From: Stenotrophomonas sp. UBA2124 | GTDB taxonomy: Bacteria; Pseudomonadota; Gammaproteobacteria; Xanthomonadales; Xanthomonadaceae | Assembly (NCBI GenBank): GCA_002329155.1 | Contig: DCXY01000049.1 | Span: 179,205-243,204 of the forward strand | DNA length: 64,000 bases | Reading direction: 5' to 3' | The notes under the pieces: generated by a model | Databases searched by the model: none | What the model saw: only the letters and a program-made list of their open reading frames with translations | What the model was told of the DNA's origin: nothing | In this document: positions 43,981 through 53,538 of the stretch, in pieces | How the letters are laid out: each line of letters starts with the position of its first letter | Numbering within the stretch: the first letter of the stretch is position 1 | Program-made: the position numbers and the translations under genes

Positions 43981-43991
43981 CGTAACCGCCC

Positions 43992-45356
43992 TCATTTCGA
44001 CGCCTCCGGAACAAACCAGCCAGTGGTACCCTGGTCCTCCACCAGGTACTTCCTGGCCACGCGCTGCACATCGGCAGGTGTCACCGCTTCCAGCTTGTCC
44101 AGGAAGGTGGCGTACAGTGTCCAGTCGCCCATGGCGATGTACTCGTTGAGCGCGGCGGCGGTGTTGCTGGTGCCGTCGCGGCGGAATGCCTGGTCCGTGC
44201 GGTACGGGCCAAGCGCGCGCGTTATCTCTTCTGCACTGACACCATCGGCCTTGATCTTTTCGATCTGATCCAGCACAACCTTCTCGGCCTGCTCCGGCGC
44301 AATCCCGGGCACCATCATCGCGCCCACCGAGAACAGGCTGTTGTCATGCTGCAGCTGCAGATGGGCGACAACGTCGGTGGCCAGCGAGGAGTCCATCAGT
44401 GCACGTGACAGGCGGCTGGATTTTCCGTTGTGCAGCACCAGGCCCAGCATAATCAGTGCCGCCGCATCCGGATCAAGCGCCGACGGTGCCTTGAAGCCCA
44501 TCATCAACGCGCCCGACTGCGCCGCACGGCGCAACACCACGCGGCGCGCACCGCGCTGTTCCGGCTCGCTGGTGTACAGCGTGGGAATGGCCTGCGGCGA
44601 ACGCGGGATGGCACCGTAGTACTGCTTGATCCACCCCAGCACCTGAGCGGGCTCGAAGTCGCCAACCACGGTGACGGTGGCATTGTTCGGCCAGTAGTAG
44701 GTGTCATAGAAAGCGCGCAGCTTGTCGATGGACACGTTCTCGATGTCGCTGCGCCAGCCGATGGTCGGGTGATGGTACGGGTGCGCCTGGTAGGCCGCCG
44801 ACCACACCTGCACATCCAGCGCCGACCACGGGTCGTTCTCGCTGCGCTCGTATTCGTTGCGCACCACCGTCATCTCGTCCCTGCGGTCACCGTCGCGCAG
44901 CAGCAGGTTGCGCATGCGATCGGCCTCGATGGCGATATAGCCCTGCAATGCCTCCGGGCCCAGCGTGGCGTAGTAATTGGTGCGGTCGAAACTGGTGGTG
45001 GCGTTGAAGTTGGCCCCCACCCGCTCAAGGTATGCATCGATGCCGTTGCCCTTGGCCTTTTCGAAGTTGGTGCTGCCCTTGAACATCAGGTGCTCAAGCA
45101 GGTGCGTACCACCGGTGCTGCCGGTCACCTCGTTACGCGAGCCCACGTGATAGGTCACCATGCAGGTGACCACCGGCGCGGCATGGCGCGGCGCCAGCAG
45201 CACGGTCATGCCGTTGCTGTCGAGCCGGTACTCGTCCACCTGATCCAGCGATTTGACGTAGGTATAGCCATCCACGCTGGCTGGTTTGGCCAACAGGCCA
45301 GGCGACGCCAGCAGGCCGAGCGCAAGCGATGCGCCCAGAAGATGTCTCCGAATCAT
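43992..45356 (-). CDS. M16B zinc metallopeptidase, catalytic subunit
   Basis: A 454-residue exported protease (signal peptide LLGASLALGLLASPGLLAKP). The inverted zinc motif is HLLEH in GGTHLLEHLMFKGS, and the third ligand Glu lies in VVRNEYERSEND. The C-terminal half lacks the Arg/Tyr motif of the partner, so the two subunits complement one another. M16 proteases digest unfolded peptides in an enclosed chamber; the TonB-linked FusC degrades imported ferredoxin. It follows dsbD by 77 nt. Confidence 0.93.
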   Translation of the reverse strand: MIRRHLLGASLALGLLASPGLLAKPASVDGYTYVKSLDQVDEYRLDSNGMTVLLAPRHAAPVVTCMVTYHVGSRNEVTGSTGGTHLLEHLMFKGSTNFEKAKGNGIDAYLERVGANFNATTSFDRTNYYATLGPEALQGYIAIEADRMRNLLLRDGDRRDEMTVVRNEYERSENDPWSALDVQVWSAAYQAHPYHHPTIGWRSDIENVSIDKLRAFYDTYYWPNNATVTVVGDFEPAQVLGWIKQYYGAIPRSPQAIPTLYTSEPEQRGARRVVLRRAAQSGALMMGFKAPSALDPDAAALIMLGLVLHNGKSSRLSRALMDSSLATDVVAHLQLQHDNSLFSVGAMMVPGIAPEQAEKVVLDQIEKIKADGVSAEEITRALGPYRTDQAFRRDGTSNTAAALNEYIAMGDWTLYATFLDKLEAVTPADVQRVARKYLVEDQGTTGWFVPEASK

Positions 45357-45433
45357 AGGTGCAGTACTCCGATACGTGGCGCCGGGGCGCCCGTGATTGA
45401 AAAGGGGAAACTCAGATTGGGGACCGCGGAGGC

Positions 45434-47509
45434 TCAGTCGGCGGGCGTGCCGAAGGCATCCAGCACGATGTCCGGCGTCAGCACTTCCGGCAGCACCTCA
45501 GGCTCGTCGGCCGCCGTGCCTGCGCGGTACACCAGATTGAAGGGCACGGCGCTGCGCCCGTAGCTGGCCAGCTCACGGGTAATGCGCGGGTCGGCATTGG
45601 TCCAGTCCGCCTTCAGCGCCACGATGTCGTGCTCGCGGAAGTACTGGCGCACCTTTTCCGAACTGAACACCGCCTTCTTGTTGACCTGGCAGGTGGCGCA
45701 CCAGCGCGCGGTGAAATCGACATAGATGCCACGCCCGCTGTGGCGCAGCTCGGCCACCCGCTCCGGGCTCCATTCCTGCCACTCCATCACGTCGCGGTTG
45801 GCGGGCCGCGGCCAGCCCCAGCCCACTGCGGCGGCGAACAACAGCAGCGCCGCGCCGGCGGCAACCGCCCTGCGCCCTGTGCCGCCACGTGTGGAAAAGC
45901 GCCCGTAGGCCCACAACGCCAACGCCACCAGCGACAGCGCCAGCAGAACGTTCAAAAGCCCCTGCTCGCTTGCCTGGCCAGCCAGCACCCACAGCAGGTA
46001 GGCCACGGTGGCATACAACGGGAAGGCCATCAGCTGCTTGAACGTCTCCATCCACGCGCCCGGCCGTGGCAGGAAGCGGATCAGCCCGGGGAACACGGCC
46101 AGCACCAGATACGGCGCCGACAACCCCAATGCGATCACCGTGAACACCACGAATGACTGTGCGGCAGGCAAGGCCAGCGCCGCACCCAGCGCAGGTGCCA
46201 GGAACGGTGCGCTGCAAGGCGTGGCAACCACCGTGGCCAGCACGCCGGCAAAGAACGAACCGGCCACGCCCTGGCGTGCCTGCAGACGCGAGCCAATCGC
46301 GGTTGCGCGCACGCCCACTTCATACACACCGCTCAGATTCAGCGCGAATGCCAGCATCACCACGGCCAATGCGAACACGAAGCCCGCTGACTGCAGCTGG
46401 AAGCCCCAGCCCAGCTGTGCGCCGCCATCGCGCAGCATGGCCAGCACACCTGCCAGCGCCCAGAACGACAACAGCACGCCTGCGGTGAAGGTCAGCGCGT
46501 GCGCGGCCACCTTGGCGCGGTCCTTGCCTGCCTGCTCGACGAAGCCCAGCACCTTCAGGCCCAGCACCGGGAACACGCACGGCATCAGGTTGAGAATCAG
46601 GCCACCCAGCAGCGCCAGCACCAGCACACCCAACGACAGGCCCACGCCCGCCTGGGTGCCGCTGCCTGCCTCCATGCCACCGGCCTGCGCCGCCGCAGCA
46701 GAGACGAACGGCAGATCCACCCGCACACCGCGGTACTGGCCCGCCGCGTCCACATAGGCCAGCACGCCACGCAGGCGCGCTTCGGCGGGTACCACCTCCT
46801 CCGGGTCCAGCACCATCTTCAACATCGCACGGTTGTCGCGGTTGGCCACCGTCTGCGGCTGCTTGTAGTCGATGAAATCTTCCAACGGAAAGAACTGCGG
46901 CAGTGTCACAGTGGACGGTGCGGCGACATTGAGCGTCACCTCATGCTGGTCGTGGCTGGCCGCCAGCGTCCAGCCGGTTGCCGGCTCGGGCATCGGCTGC
47001 CCGGCCAGCTGCGCCGCCACGCCTGCATCCGGCGGCGTGGCCTGTGCGCTTACCGGCAGGCTGAGCACTACCTGCTGTTTGCCTGGAATACACAGCGTCT
47101 GGCACATCAACCAACGCGCGGTGGCACGCAGGGTCAAGGTCTGGCCCGGCACCAGGTTGGCCGGCAGCTTCAACTCGACAGGCAGATGAGTGAGCTGCTC
47201 GTAGCCGTAGCCGGATATCTCGCCCTGCGTGTTGTGGATCAGGCCAGGGACCGGCCACTGGATGGGCCCTGCCTGCACGCCGGCCGGCAGCTCCCATTCA
47301 ATGCGCGTCGGCAGGCCGGTGCCGGCACGCTCCCAGAAGGTATGCCAACCGGGCTGGTGGTCCAGGCGCAGCGCCACGGTGACCGACTGCCCCGGCTGTA
47401 CCGACGACTGGGGTGACACCAGCTGCGCGGCCACCTGTGCCCAGCCCACCACGGGCATGAGCAGCAACAGCAACAGCAGCAGCGGAGCAACAGGCCAGGA
47501 ACGACGCAT
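45434..47509 (-). CDS. dsbD: Thiol:disulfide interchange protein DsbD (ScsB-like N-terminus)
   Basis: A 691-residue transmembrane electron carrier. It has a signal peptide and an N-terminal periplasmic domain with redox Cys pair LMCQTLCIPG. A membrane domain of about eight helices follows, with key cysteines in LNLMPCVFPVLGLKVL and VATPCSAPFLAPALG. A C-terminal thioredoxin domain carries RWCATCQVNKKAVF. It moves reducing power from cytoplasmic thioredoxin to periplasmic partners. It starts 3 nt after the TlpA-like gene stop, marking that lipoprotein as its probable partner. Confidence 0.93.
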   Translation of the reverse strand: MRRSWPVAPLLLLLLLLMPVVGWAQVAAQLVSPQSSVQPGQSVTVALRLDHQPGWHTFWERAGTGLPTRIEWELPAGVQAGPIQWPVPGLIHNTQGEISGYGYEQLTHLPVELKLPANLVPGQTLTLRATARWLMCQTLCIPGKQQVVLSLPVSAQATPPDAGVAAQLAGQPMPEPATGWTLAASHDQHEVTLNVAAPSTVTLPQFFPLEDFIDYKQPQTVANRDNRAMLKMVLDPEEVVPAEARLRGVLAYVDAAGQYRGVRVDLPFVSAAAAQAGGMEAGSGTQAGVGLSLGVLVLALLGGLILNLMPCVFPVLGLKVLGFVEQAGKDRAKVAAHALTFTAGVLLSFWALAGVLAMLRDGGAQLGWGFQLQSAGFVFALAVVMLAFALNLSGVYEVGVRATAIGSRLQARQGVAGSFFAGVLATVVATPCSAPFLAPALGAALALPAAQSFVVFTVIALGLSAPYLVLAVFPGLIRFLPRPGAWMETFKQLMAFPLYATVAYLLWVLAGQASEQGLLNVLLALSLVALALWAYGRFSTRGGTGRRAVAAGAALLLFAAAVGWGWPRPANRDVMEWQEWSPERVAELRHSGRGIYVDFTARWCATCQVNKKAVFSSEKVRQYFREHDIVALKADWTNADPRITRELASYGRSAVPFNLVYRAGTAADEPEVLPEVLTPDIVLDAFGTPAD

Positions 47510-47512
47510 GTA

Positions 47513-48811
47513 TCAGCCCTTCCCCGGCTTGTTCAGCTGCTTTGCCACCATGCGCTCCACCTCATCGCCGCGCATGTTCTTGCCGACGATGGTGCCGTCG
47601 CTGCCGATCAGGAAATTATTGGGAAGGCCGCGCACGCCATAGGCTTCGGCAGCCTTGGAGCCGAAGCCATCGGCGCGCAGGTTGATCCATGGCAGGTGGC
47701 CGTTGTCGCTTTCCTGCTTCATCGCCTTCAGCCAGTCTTCCCGCTCTTCATCCAGCGACACGCCATAGATCTCGAAACCCTGCGCGTGGTAATCGCGGTA
47801 GACCCTGGCCAGATACGGAAACTCCTCACGGCATGGCGCGCACCACGACGCCCAGAAGTCCAGCAGCACGAATCTGTTGCTGGCAAGCACCGTGGAAAGC
47901 TTCACCTCGCGGCCGTCCTTGTCGGCCACCGTCACGTCCCGGTACGGCTTGCCCACGGCAAGTGCGTCACGGGCGGCAGCGGCAGCTGCTTCCAGTTCGG
48001 CGGCGGCCAGTTCATTACGGTAGGCGGGGCTGTCGGCCAAGCTGGCACTCCAGCCCGCCATCAGGGCACTGCGCCTGTCTGCAGGGTAACGCTGGGCGTC
48101 GGAGGTGACCGACAGCGCAAGGAACCGTGCCAGGTCGTCGTGCTGGCCATCCACAACCCCGGCCAGGTAGTCCTCCGACACCTTGCCCATTTCCATGTAA
48201 TACGGCGACACCAGTGGTGCGGCCTGCATCTTCGCGCGCAGCATGGCCGCATCATCATTGCGGTCAACGCCCTTCAGTGCCTCAGCCTCGGCCTTGTTCT
48301 TGGCCTTCACCGCGGCGATGTAGGCCGGCAGCTGCTGGTAGCCGAAAACCAGATCGTTGTACTGGCCGCCCTTGACCAGCAGTACGCCATCGGTGATGGA
48401 GGCCTGGTAGCTGGCGTTCTCCACCACAAGGCGGGTATAGGCATAGGCATGGTCCTGTGCTTTCAGCTCACCTATCTGCAGCGTACCCAGCACCGGTGCC
48501 GGGGTGGATGCATCCAATTTGAAGCTACCGCCCAAGACCACGCCCTGCGCCAGCGGCCCGTCAGTCCACTTGCCGTCGGCCCCCGGCATCAGCGCATTGA
48601 GCTGCACGGGGGTGCCGTCGGCCTGCGGCAGGCCCGTGGCGGTGATGGTGAAGCCTGCCTGCGTTGCCGCCACGGCCGGCGTACCCGCTGCCTGGCCGGC
48701 GGGCACATTGCCCGCCGGCTTGTCGCACCCGGCCAGGCCAAGCGTGATACCCAGGGCCAGTGCTGCCATGCACAGGGACGGAGAGGGTCGGAAGGTCTTG
48801 TTCAATGCCAT
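47513..48811 (-). CDS. TlpA-type thioredoxin lipoprotein with DUF4369 domain
   Basis: A 432-residue predicted lipoprotein (lipobox LAGC in LGITLGLAGCDKPAG). A DUF4369-like beta domain follows (roughly residues 50-150: FTITATGLPQADGTPVQLNA), then a helical linker, then a thioredoxin domain with FWASWCAPCREEFPYLARVY and a cis-Pro loop (GVRGLPNNFLIGSDG). This architecture is most familiar from Bacteroidetes, where it accompanies outer-membrane nutrient receptors. It sits between the receptor gene (41 nt) and dsbD (3 nt). The start at 48811 is behind AAGAGAAC. Confidence 0.88.
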   Translation of the reverse strand: MALNKTFRPSPSLCMAALALGITLGLAGCDKPAGNVPAGQAAGTPAVAATQAGFTITATGLPQADGTPVQLNALMPGADGKWTDGPLAQGVVLGGSFKLDASTPAPVLGTLQIGELKAQDHAYAYTRLVVENASYQASITDGVLLVKGGQYNDLVFGYQQLPAYIAAVKAKNKAEAEALKGVDRNDDAAMLRAKMQAAPLVSPYYMEMGKVSEDYLAGVVDGQHDDLARFLALSVTSDAQRYPADRRSALMAGWSASLADSPAYRNELAAAELEAAAAAARDALAVGKPYRDVTVADKDGREVKLSTVLASNRFVLLDFWASWCAPCREEFPYLARVYRDYHAQGFEIYGVSLDEEREDWLKAMKQESDNGHLPWINLRADGFGSKAAEAYGVRGLPNNFLIGSDGTIVGKNMRGDEVERMVAKQLNKPGKG

Positions 48812-48852
48812 GTTCTCTTGTTTGTTTCGATCTGCCACACACGCATGTGTCT

Positions 48853-51800
48853 TCAGAACTCTTTCTTGATGTCCAGGTACAGCACCCGGCCGCGCACATT
48901 CACCCGGTTGGAGATGAACCCGTACTGGTTGTCAACGAAGGGGAAGCCGCGATCAAACGCGTTCTGCACACCCAGCCGGAGCGTGGTACCGCCCAGCCAG
49001 CCGGCCGACCGCTGCCAGTTGTAGCCCACCTGGAAATCAGCCGTGGTGTAGGACGCCGCATGCCGCCGCGGATTCGGGTTGTCCGGTGTCCAGTTGTTGA
49101 AGACCGTGGCCAGGCCCGACATCGGGTAGAGCACGCGGAATGCCGAGCTGTGGTGCGCGCCGGCCGATGCCGACCAGTTGCCGCGATTCCAGCCGACGAA
49201 AAGATCACCTGCCCACTTGCTGGGGCCGAACTCGCTGTCGGAGAACACCACCGTCGGGAACGACGGCAGCGTACGCGCTTCCAGCCTGAGCGTGCGTACC
49301 GCATTCAGCCGCAGCGTCCAGGCACCAAGGCTGTTGTCGAAGCCATAGTCGATACTGCCATCGATGCTGCGCGAGCGGCGGCCCAGGAAGTTGACCTGCC
49401 GCGCGTCCCAGAGCAATACACCGTTCTCGCCCATGGTGAAGGCTTCCTTCGGCATCTTGCTGATGTCGCTGAAAATGTCGGCATAGCTCATGCCGGCCAG
49501 CGGATCGCCGATGTAGTTGCGGAACCGGGTGTCGTTGTAGGTGGCCGCCACGGTCAAACCGCCGACGAAGGCCGGGCTGTAGTCGAAGCCCAACGTGCGG
49601 ACCGTGGCCAGCTGCGGCTTCAGGTTCGCATTGGGGCCGTTGAGCGAGATGATGCTGCTCACACCCGGGGGAATCTGCCCGCCATTGAACAGCACCGCAT
49701 ACGTGGCCAGCTGCACGCTGTCCTGGCCAAACTGCTGCAGTGCCTGCGGGGTAAGAAACGATTGGCCCCAGGTTGCGCGCAGGCGCAGTTCTTCGATTGG
49801 CTTCCACGCCAGGCGGGCCTGCCTGCTGGTATTGGAATAACTGCGCTTGAGCCGTGCGGGCTCCCCTTCCTGGTACGGCATGTCCCCGGCGGTGGCACCG
49901 GTGAGCTTGTGCAGGTCGAAGCCGCCCAGCGCGACAAGGTTGACCAGGTCATTCGGGTCACTGCCAAACCAATCGTAGGCCTGGTTGACCACCGTGGTTC
50001 CGCCCTGCTGGTCGAATGATTCGTGGCGGGCAGCCAGTGTCAGCGTCAACTCCTTCACGCCCGGCAGGTCCTTGAACAAGGGCATGCCAAGCTCACCGTA
50101 CAGCGCATGCACACGGCGGTCTGCATTCGCCTCGGTCAGGCCACCCAGGGTGGTGCTCATGTGGTAACGCTCATCGCGCCCCTGCCCACCCATTACCAGC
50201 TGCGCCTTGCCGCCCGGCAAGGTGAACAGGTTGCCGCGGACCAATACATCGGCATCGCGCAGATGCGAATCGAAATTGCTCTGGTAGCGGCTTACCAGTG
50301 CCTTGAGCAGTTCACGGTTGGCATCCACCACCGCAGCATTGCTGCCATCGCCGAACACGTTGATCTTGTTGACGAACTCGGTGAGGCGCGAATCGTTGCC
50401 GAGCAGGCTCAGCCCACCCGTGCCTACCAGACTGTCACTGCGGCCACGCTCGCGGCTGTCGTTGTAACCCAGCTCGAACTCCCAGTTGTCCGACCACGGC
50501 AGCTTGCCGTCCAGGCCGAGATTGACGTTCGTGTTGGTCTGGCGTTGTTCCTCACTGAACGTCATGCCCGCAAACTCGCGCTCATACGAGTAGCCGACCA
50601 TGAGGTCCTGACCAAAATGGTTGTGGATGTTGGTCTTGGGCACGAAGGTGGTGGCACCGGCGGAGATGAAACCAAAATCGTAGGGAATCGGATTCCAGTA
50701 CCGCTCGTTGCGCTGCTTGGCGTAGCTGCCCCCGTAACTCAGGGTCAGACCCCCGCCCAGCTGCTGCTCACCGGCGATGCGCAGCGAAGGGGTGACGATC
50801 TGCGGCCCGATGCGCGGTGTCCAGTACGAGGACGGCGACTTTGCCGCATCGTAGGCAAGCAGATCGGCAGGCCGCAGCGATGTGCCGTCCTGCCCGCCCG
50901 GAATGATGCCCAGTGGGGCGCCAGCGAAATACATGCCATAGCCCAAATTGAGCGCGCTGAACACCACGCCCGGCTGGCCAAGATCAGGGATGCGCCCGTT
51001 CACGCCGCCCAGGTCGGTGAAGTCACCCAGCCCGCCCGGGCCCACATGGATGAAGCGCGAGGTATCTGCCGGCTTGCTCTTGCGGAAGCTGCCCGAGGCG
51101 GTGATGTAACCACTGGCCCAGCCGAAGGTATGCGCAAGGTCCAGACGCGAAGCATCCGCTCCGGTGCTGGAGTCTTCGTATCGCGCCTGTACCAGCGTGC
51201 CTTCGTACGACTTCTTCAGGACGATGTTGACCACGCCGGCCACTGCATCGGCACCGTAGATGGCGCTGGCACCATCGGTGAGCACCTCGATGCGCTCCAC
51301 CTGGGCCAGCGGAATCGACGAGATATCAGTGAACGCACCCTGCCCCTGCGCCGAACCGGCCACGCGCCGCCCGTTGACCAGCACCAGCGTGGCGCCGCTG
51401 CCAAGGCCACGCAGGTTCACCGAGCTGGCGCCCACGGTGGATTTGGCCCGGAAGGAATCACCAAACTCGGACTCGCCCATCGCCACGCTGGTGGAATTGC
51501 GGCTGCTGAAGTTCTGCGGCAGGTGCCGCAGCACATCATCGATGGACGAATAGCCGCCCATCTCGATCTGCTGCGCGTCGATCATGATCAACGGCGATGC
51601 CGGATCGATGTTGCGCAGCTTGGTGCCGGTGACGATGATGGTTTCAAGGTCGGCAACCTTCACCGATTGAACATGCACCTCCGCCCCAGCTGCGACACCC
51701 ACCGATGCAGGCGGTGTCACCTCGGCAGCTTGGCGGCTGGCTGGCGGCCGACGCAGCGATACCGTATGCGCATTGACCAACTCGTATTGCAGGCCCGTGT

Positions 51801-52089
51801 CCTGCAACAGGCGGCGCAGCGCCGCTTCGGCCGTAAACGAACCACGCACTTCCGGAGCATCCAGCCCGCGCACGATATTGGCGCCGGCATACACCACCTG
51901 CATGCCCGTCTGCAGTGCGAACTGATCCAGAGCCGCGTGCAGCGGCTGCGCATCGATGGCCACATCCACCAACGCCTGCTGCGCCTTTGCCTGTGACGCC
52001 GAAGCCTGCGGCGTGGCCGCCAGGCCCGATGCTGCCCCACCCATCAGCAGTGCCACGGCCACAGCCTGACACAGAACTCCACGATTCAT
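48853..52089 (-). CDS. STN-domain TonB-dependent receptor (sigma-regulated)
   Basis: A large receptor of about 1078 residues. It has a signal peptide (LLMGGAASGLAA), an STN signalling domain (VDVAIDAQPLHAALDQFALQ to LLQDTGLQYELVNAHT), a TonB box-like LETIIVTG, and a plug with LVLVNGRRVAGSAQGQGAF and VEVLTDGASAIYG-type motifs (IEVLTDGASAIYGADAVAGV). The barrel ends LYLDIKKEF with terminal Phe. STN domains talk to FecR to switch on the cognate ECF sigma factor, both encoded just upstream. The start is the ATG at 52089; a GTG at 52104 behind GGGGGGA would add five residues. Confidence 0.9.
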   Translation of the reverse strand: MNRGVLCQAVAVALLMGGAASGLAATPQASASQAKAQQALVDVAIDAQPLHAALDQFALQTGMQVVYAGANIVRGLDAPEVRGSFTAEAALRRLLQDTGLQYELVNAHTVSLRRPPASRQAAEVTPPASVGVAAGAEVHVQSVKVADLETIIVTGTKLRNIDPASPLIMIDAQQIEMGGYSSIDDVLRHLPQNFSSRNSTSVAMGESEFGDSFRAKSTVGASSVNLRGLGSGATLVLVNGRRVAGSAQGQGAFTDISSIPLAQVERIEVLTDGASAIYGADAVAGVVNIVLKKSYEGTLVQARYEDSSTGADASRLDLAHTFGWASGYITASGSFRKSKPADTSRFIHVGPGGLGDFTDLGGVNGRIPDLGQPGVVFSALNLGYGMYFAGAPLGIIPGGQDGTSLRPADLLAYDAAKSPSSYWTPRIGPQIVTPSLRIAGEQQLGGGLTLSYGGSYAKQRNERYWNPIPYDFGFISAGATTFVPKTNIHNHFGQDLMVGYSYEREFAGMTFSEEQRQTNTNVNLGLDGKLPWSDNWEFELGYNDSRERGRSDSLVGTGGLSLLGNDSRLTEFVNKINVFGDGSNAAVVDANRELLKALVSRYQSNFDSHLRDADVLVRGNLFTLPGGKAQLVMGGQGRDERYHMSTTLGGLTEANADRRVHALYGELGMPLFKDLPGVKELTLTLAARHESFDQQGGTTVVNQAYDWFGSDPNDLVNLVALGGFDLHKLTGATAGDMPYQEGEPARLKRSYSNTSRQARLAWKPIEELRLRATWGQSFLTPQALQQFGQDSVQLATYAVLFNGGQIPPGVSSIISLNGPNANLKPQLATVRTLGFDYSPAFVGGLTVAATYNDTRFRNYIGDPLAGMSYADIFSDISKMPKEAFTMGENGVLLWDARQVNFLGRRSRSIDGSIDYGFDNSLGAWTLRLNAVRTLRLEARTLPSFPTVVFSDSEFGPSKWAGDLFVGWNRGNWSASAGAHHSSAFRVLYPMSGLATVFNNWTPDNPNPRRHAASYTTADFQVGYNWQRSAGWLGGTTLRLGVQNAFDRGFPFVDNQYGFISNRVNVRGRVLYLDIKKEF

Positions 52090-52336
52090 GTATTTGCTAC
52101 GCACGCCAGTCCCCCCCGCAATACACCATGGCCGCCCCTGGACTCTTTCCCCGAGCCGGGGTCCTTGTATTGCTTGTGTGTCGAGGAGTGCGAAAAGGGT
52201 AGTGGCAAACAAGAAATATTTTCTGATAGCCGAAAGTGCAGCAGGCATGACGCTTCAAACCCGTTTCAAAAATGCCGGCTCGTACCGCCCATGCCCCCGG
52301 CCCTCGCCACCACACACACGCCGCCACGCGGCCACA
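52090..52336. other. Gap between fecR-like and receptor genes
   Basis: No gene. On the minus strand a hairpin (52140-52164, core CCCCG-GCT-CGGGG) lies in the receptor leader, and an A/T-rich patch at 52205-52235 is a possible promoter region for the receptor; I could not assign -35 and -10 boxes. Confidence 0.45.
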
Positions 52337-53503
52337 TCACTGCAGCTTCGATGCCTGCGCCGATGACAGGCGCACCTTCGCCAGGTCGCCTTCGCGGGTG
52401 ACACTCAGGCGCGAGCAGCAGGCCAAAAATTCAAGAAACGAGGCCGAATCGCGCGGGTTGAATACACCGCTATAGCGCTGCAGGCCGGCTGCCTCGCCTT
52501 CCACGACAATCTGCACGGTGTTGTAGCGATTGAACTCGGCCGCCACATCGGCAAGCGTGTCGTCGTGGAAGATCAGCCGCGGTGGCAATGCACTGTCGCC
52601 GGTGCTGCGCTCGACGGTGCCAAGAGCGAGCTCGCGCCCGTTATGGGTAATGTGCGCGCTCTCGCCAGCGGCAAGGTTGCGGGCGTCCGCCAACGCAATC
52701 ACCTGCACCCCCGGGCGCTGGATGGCTGCAGCCTGCCCCTGCTGCCAGGAGCGCAGCCATGCATCCAGGCCATCACCAAGCGCAGCCATATGGCCACTGG
52801 TGAGCTTCACCACGCCCTCGGTCACCGCCACCACCGTTCCCGAGGGCAGGCGGTTCACACGGAACTGCGTGCCTACGGCCTGGATGGTGCTGGCACCGGC
52901 ATGCACGCGGAACGGCCGCGATTTGTCGTGCGCCACCTTGAAGTCTGCCTCACCGGCACGCAGGCGGATGTTGCGGGTCTGCGAGGAAAGCTGCACCTCG
53001 ATGCTCGAACTGGGGGCCATCGTCACCACCGAGCCGTCGGCCAGCTTGATCACGCGCTGCTCGCCGAGCGCGGAGACATATGAGGTGCCCTGCTCGGCCG
53101 AGCGCCAACCCAGCCACGCCCCACCGGCGACGAACAATGCCAGGCCGGCGGCCAATGCAGCTCCAGCTGCCGTTGGCCGCCGGCGCGCACGCAGGTTCGC
53201 CCCCGCCTGCGGGCGCCCGGCAACCGGCGCCTCACGCAACGGCACCACGTTGTCCTCGGCCCTGGCCTGGGCAATCACTGCTTCGATGTCGAAGCCGTCC
53301 AGAACGCCCGGCGCTGCCAGCTCACGCTCCAGCATGCTGGCCATCAGCAGCTCGCGCAGGTGCAGTGGTGAGGCCTGTACCCAGGCCATGAACCCGGCAC
53401 GGTCCTCGGCCGAAGGATCACCGTTCATGACCTGCAGCCACTCGGCCGCCTCGCGTGCGGCGCGCTCGAGCCGATCCTGCTCTGTTGTCCTGTAGATCTT
53501 CAT
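52337..53503 (-). CDS. FecR-family anti-sigma/sensor protein
   Basis: A 388-residue inner-membrane protein. The N-terminal cytoplasmic domain has WLQVMNGDPSAEDRAGFMAW, followed by one helix (AAGAALAAGLALFVAGGAWL). The periplasmic FecR domain contains LGEQRVIKLADGSVVTMAPS, RAGEADFKVAHDKSRPFRV and GTQFRVNRLPSGTVVAVTEG. It relays ligand binding at the receptor STN domain to the ECF sigma factor. The start at 53503 has GGTGAG upstream; a start at 53542 overlapping the sigma gene stop is an alternative. Confidence 0.9.
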   Translation of the reverse strand: MKIYRTTEQDRLERAAREAAEWLQVMNGDPSAEDRAGFMAWVQASPLHLRELLMASMLERELAAPGVLDGFDIEAVIAQARAEDNVVPLREAPVAGRPQAGANLRARRRPTAAGAALAAGLALFVAGGAWLGWRSAEQGTSYVSALGEQRVIKLADGSVVTMAPSSSIEVQLSSQTRNIRLRAGEADFKVAHDKSRPFRVHAGASTIQAVGTQFRVNRLPSGTVVAVTEGVVKLTSGHMAALGDGLDAWLRSWQQGQAAAIQRPGVQVIALADARNLAAGESAHITHNGRELALGTVERSTGDSALPPRLIFHDDTLADVAAEFNRYNTVQIVVEGEAAGLQRYSGVFNPRDSASFLEFLACCSRLSVTREGDLAKVRLSSAQASKLQ

Positions 53504-53538
53504 GCGTTTGCTCACCAGCCGCAGCCGGTTGATTCCTC

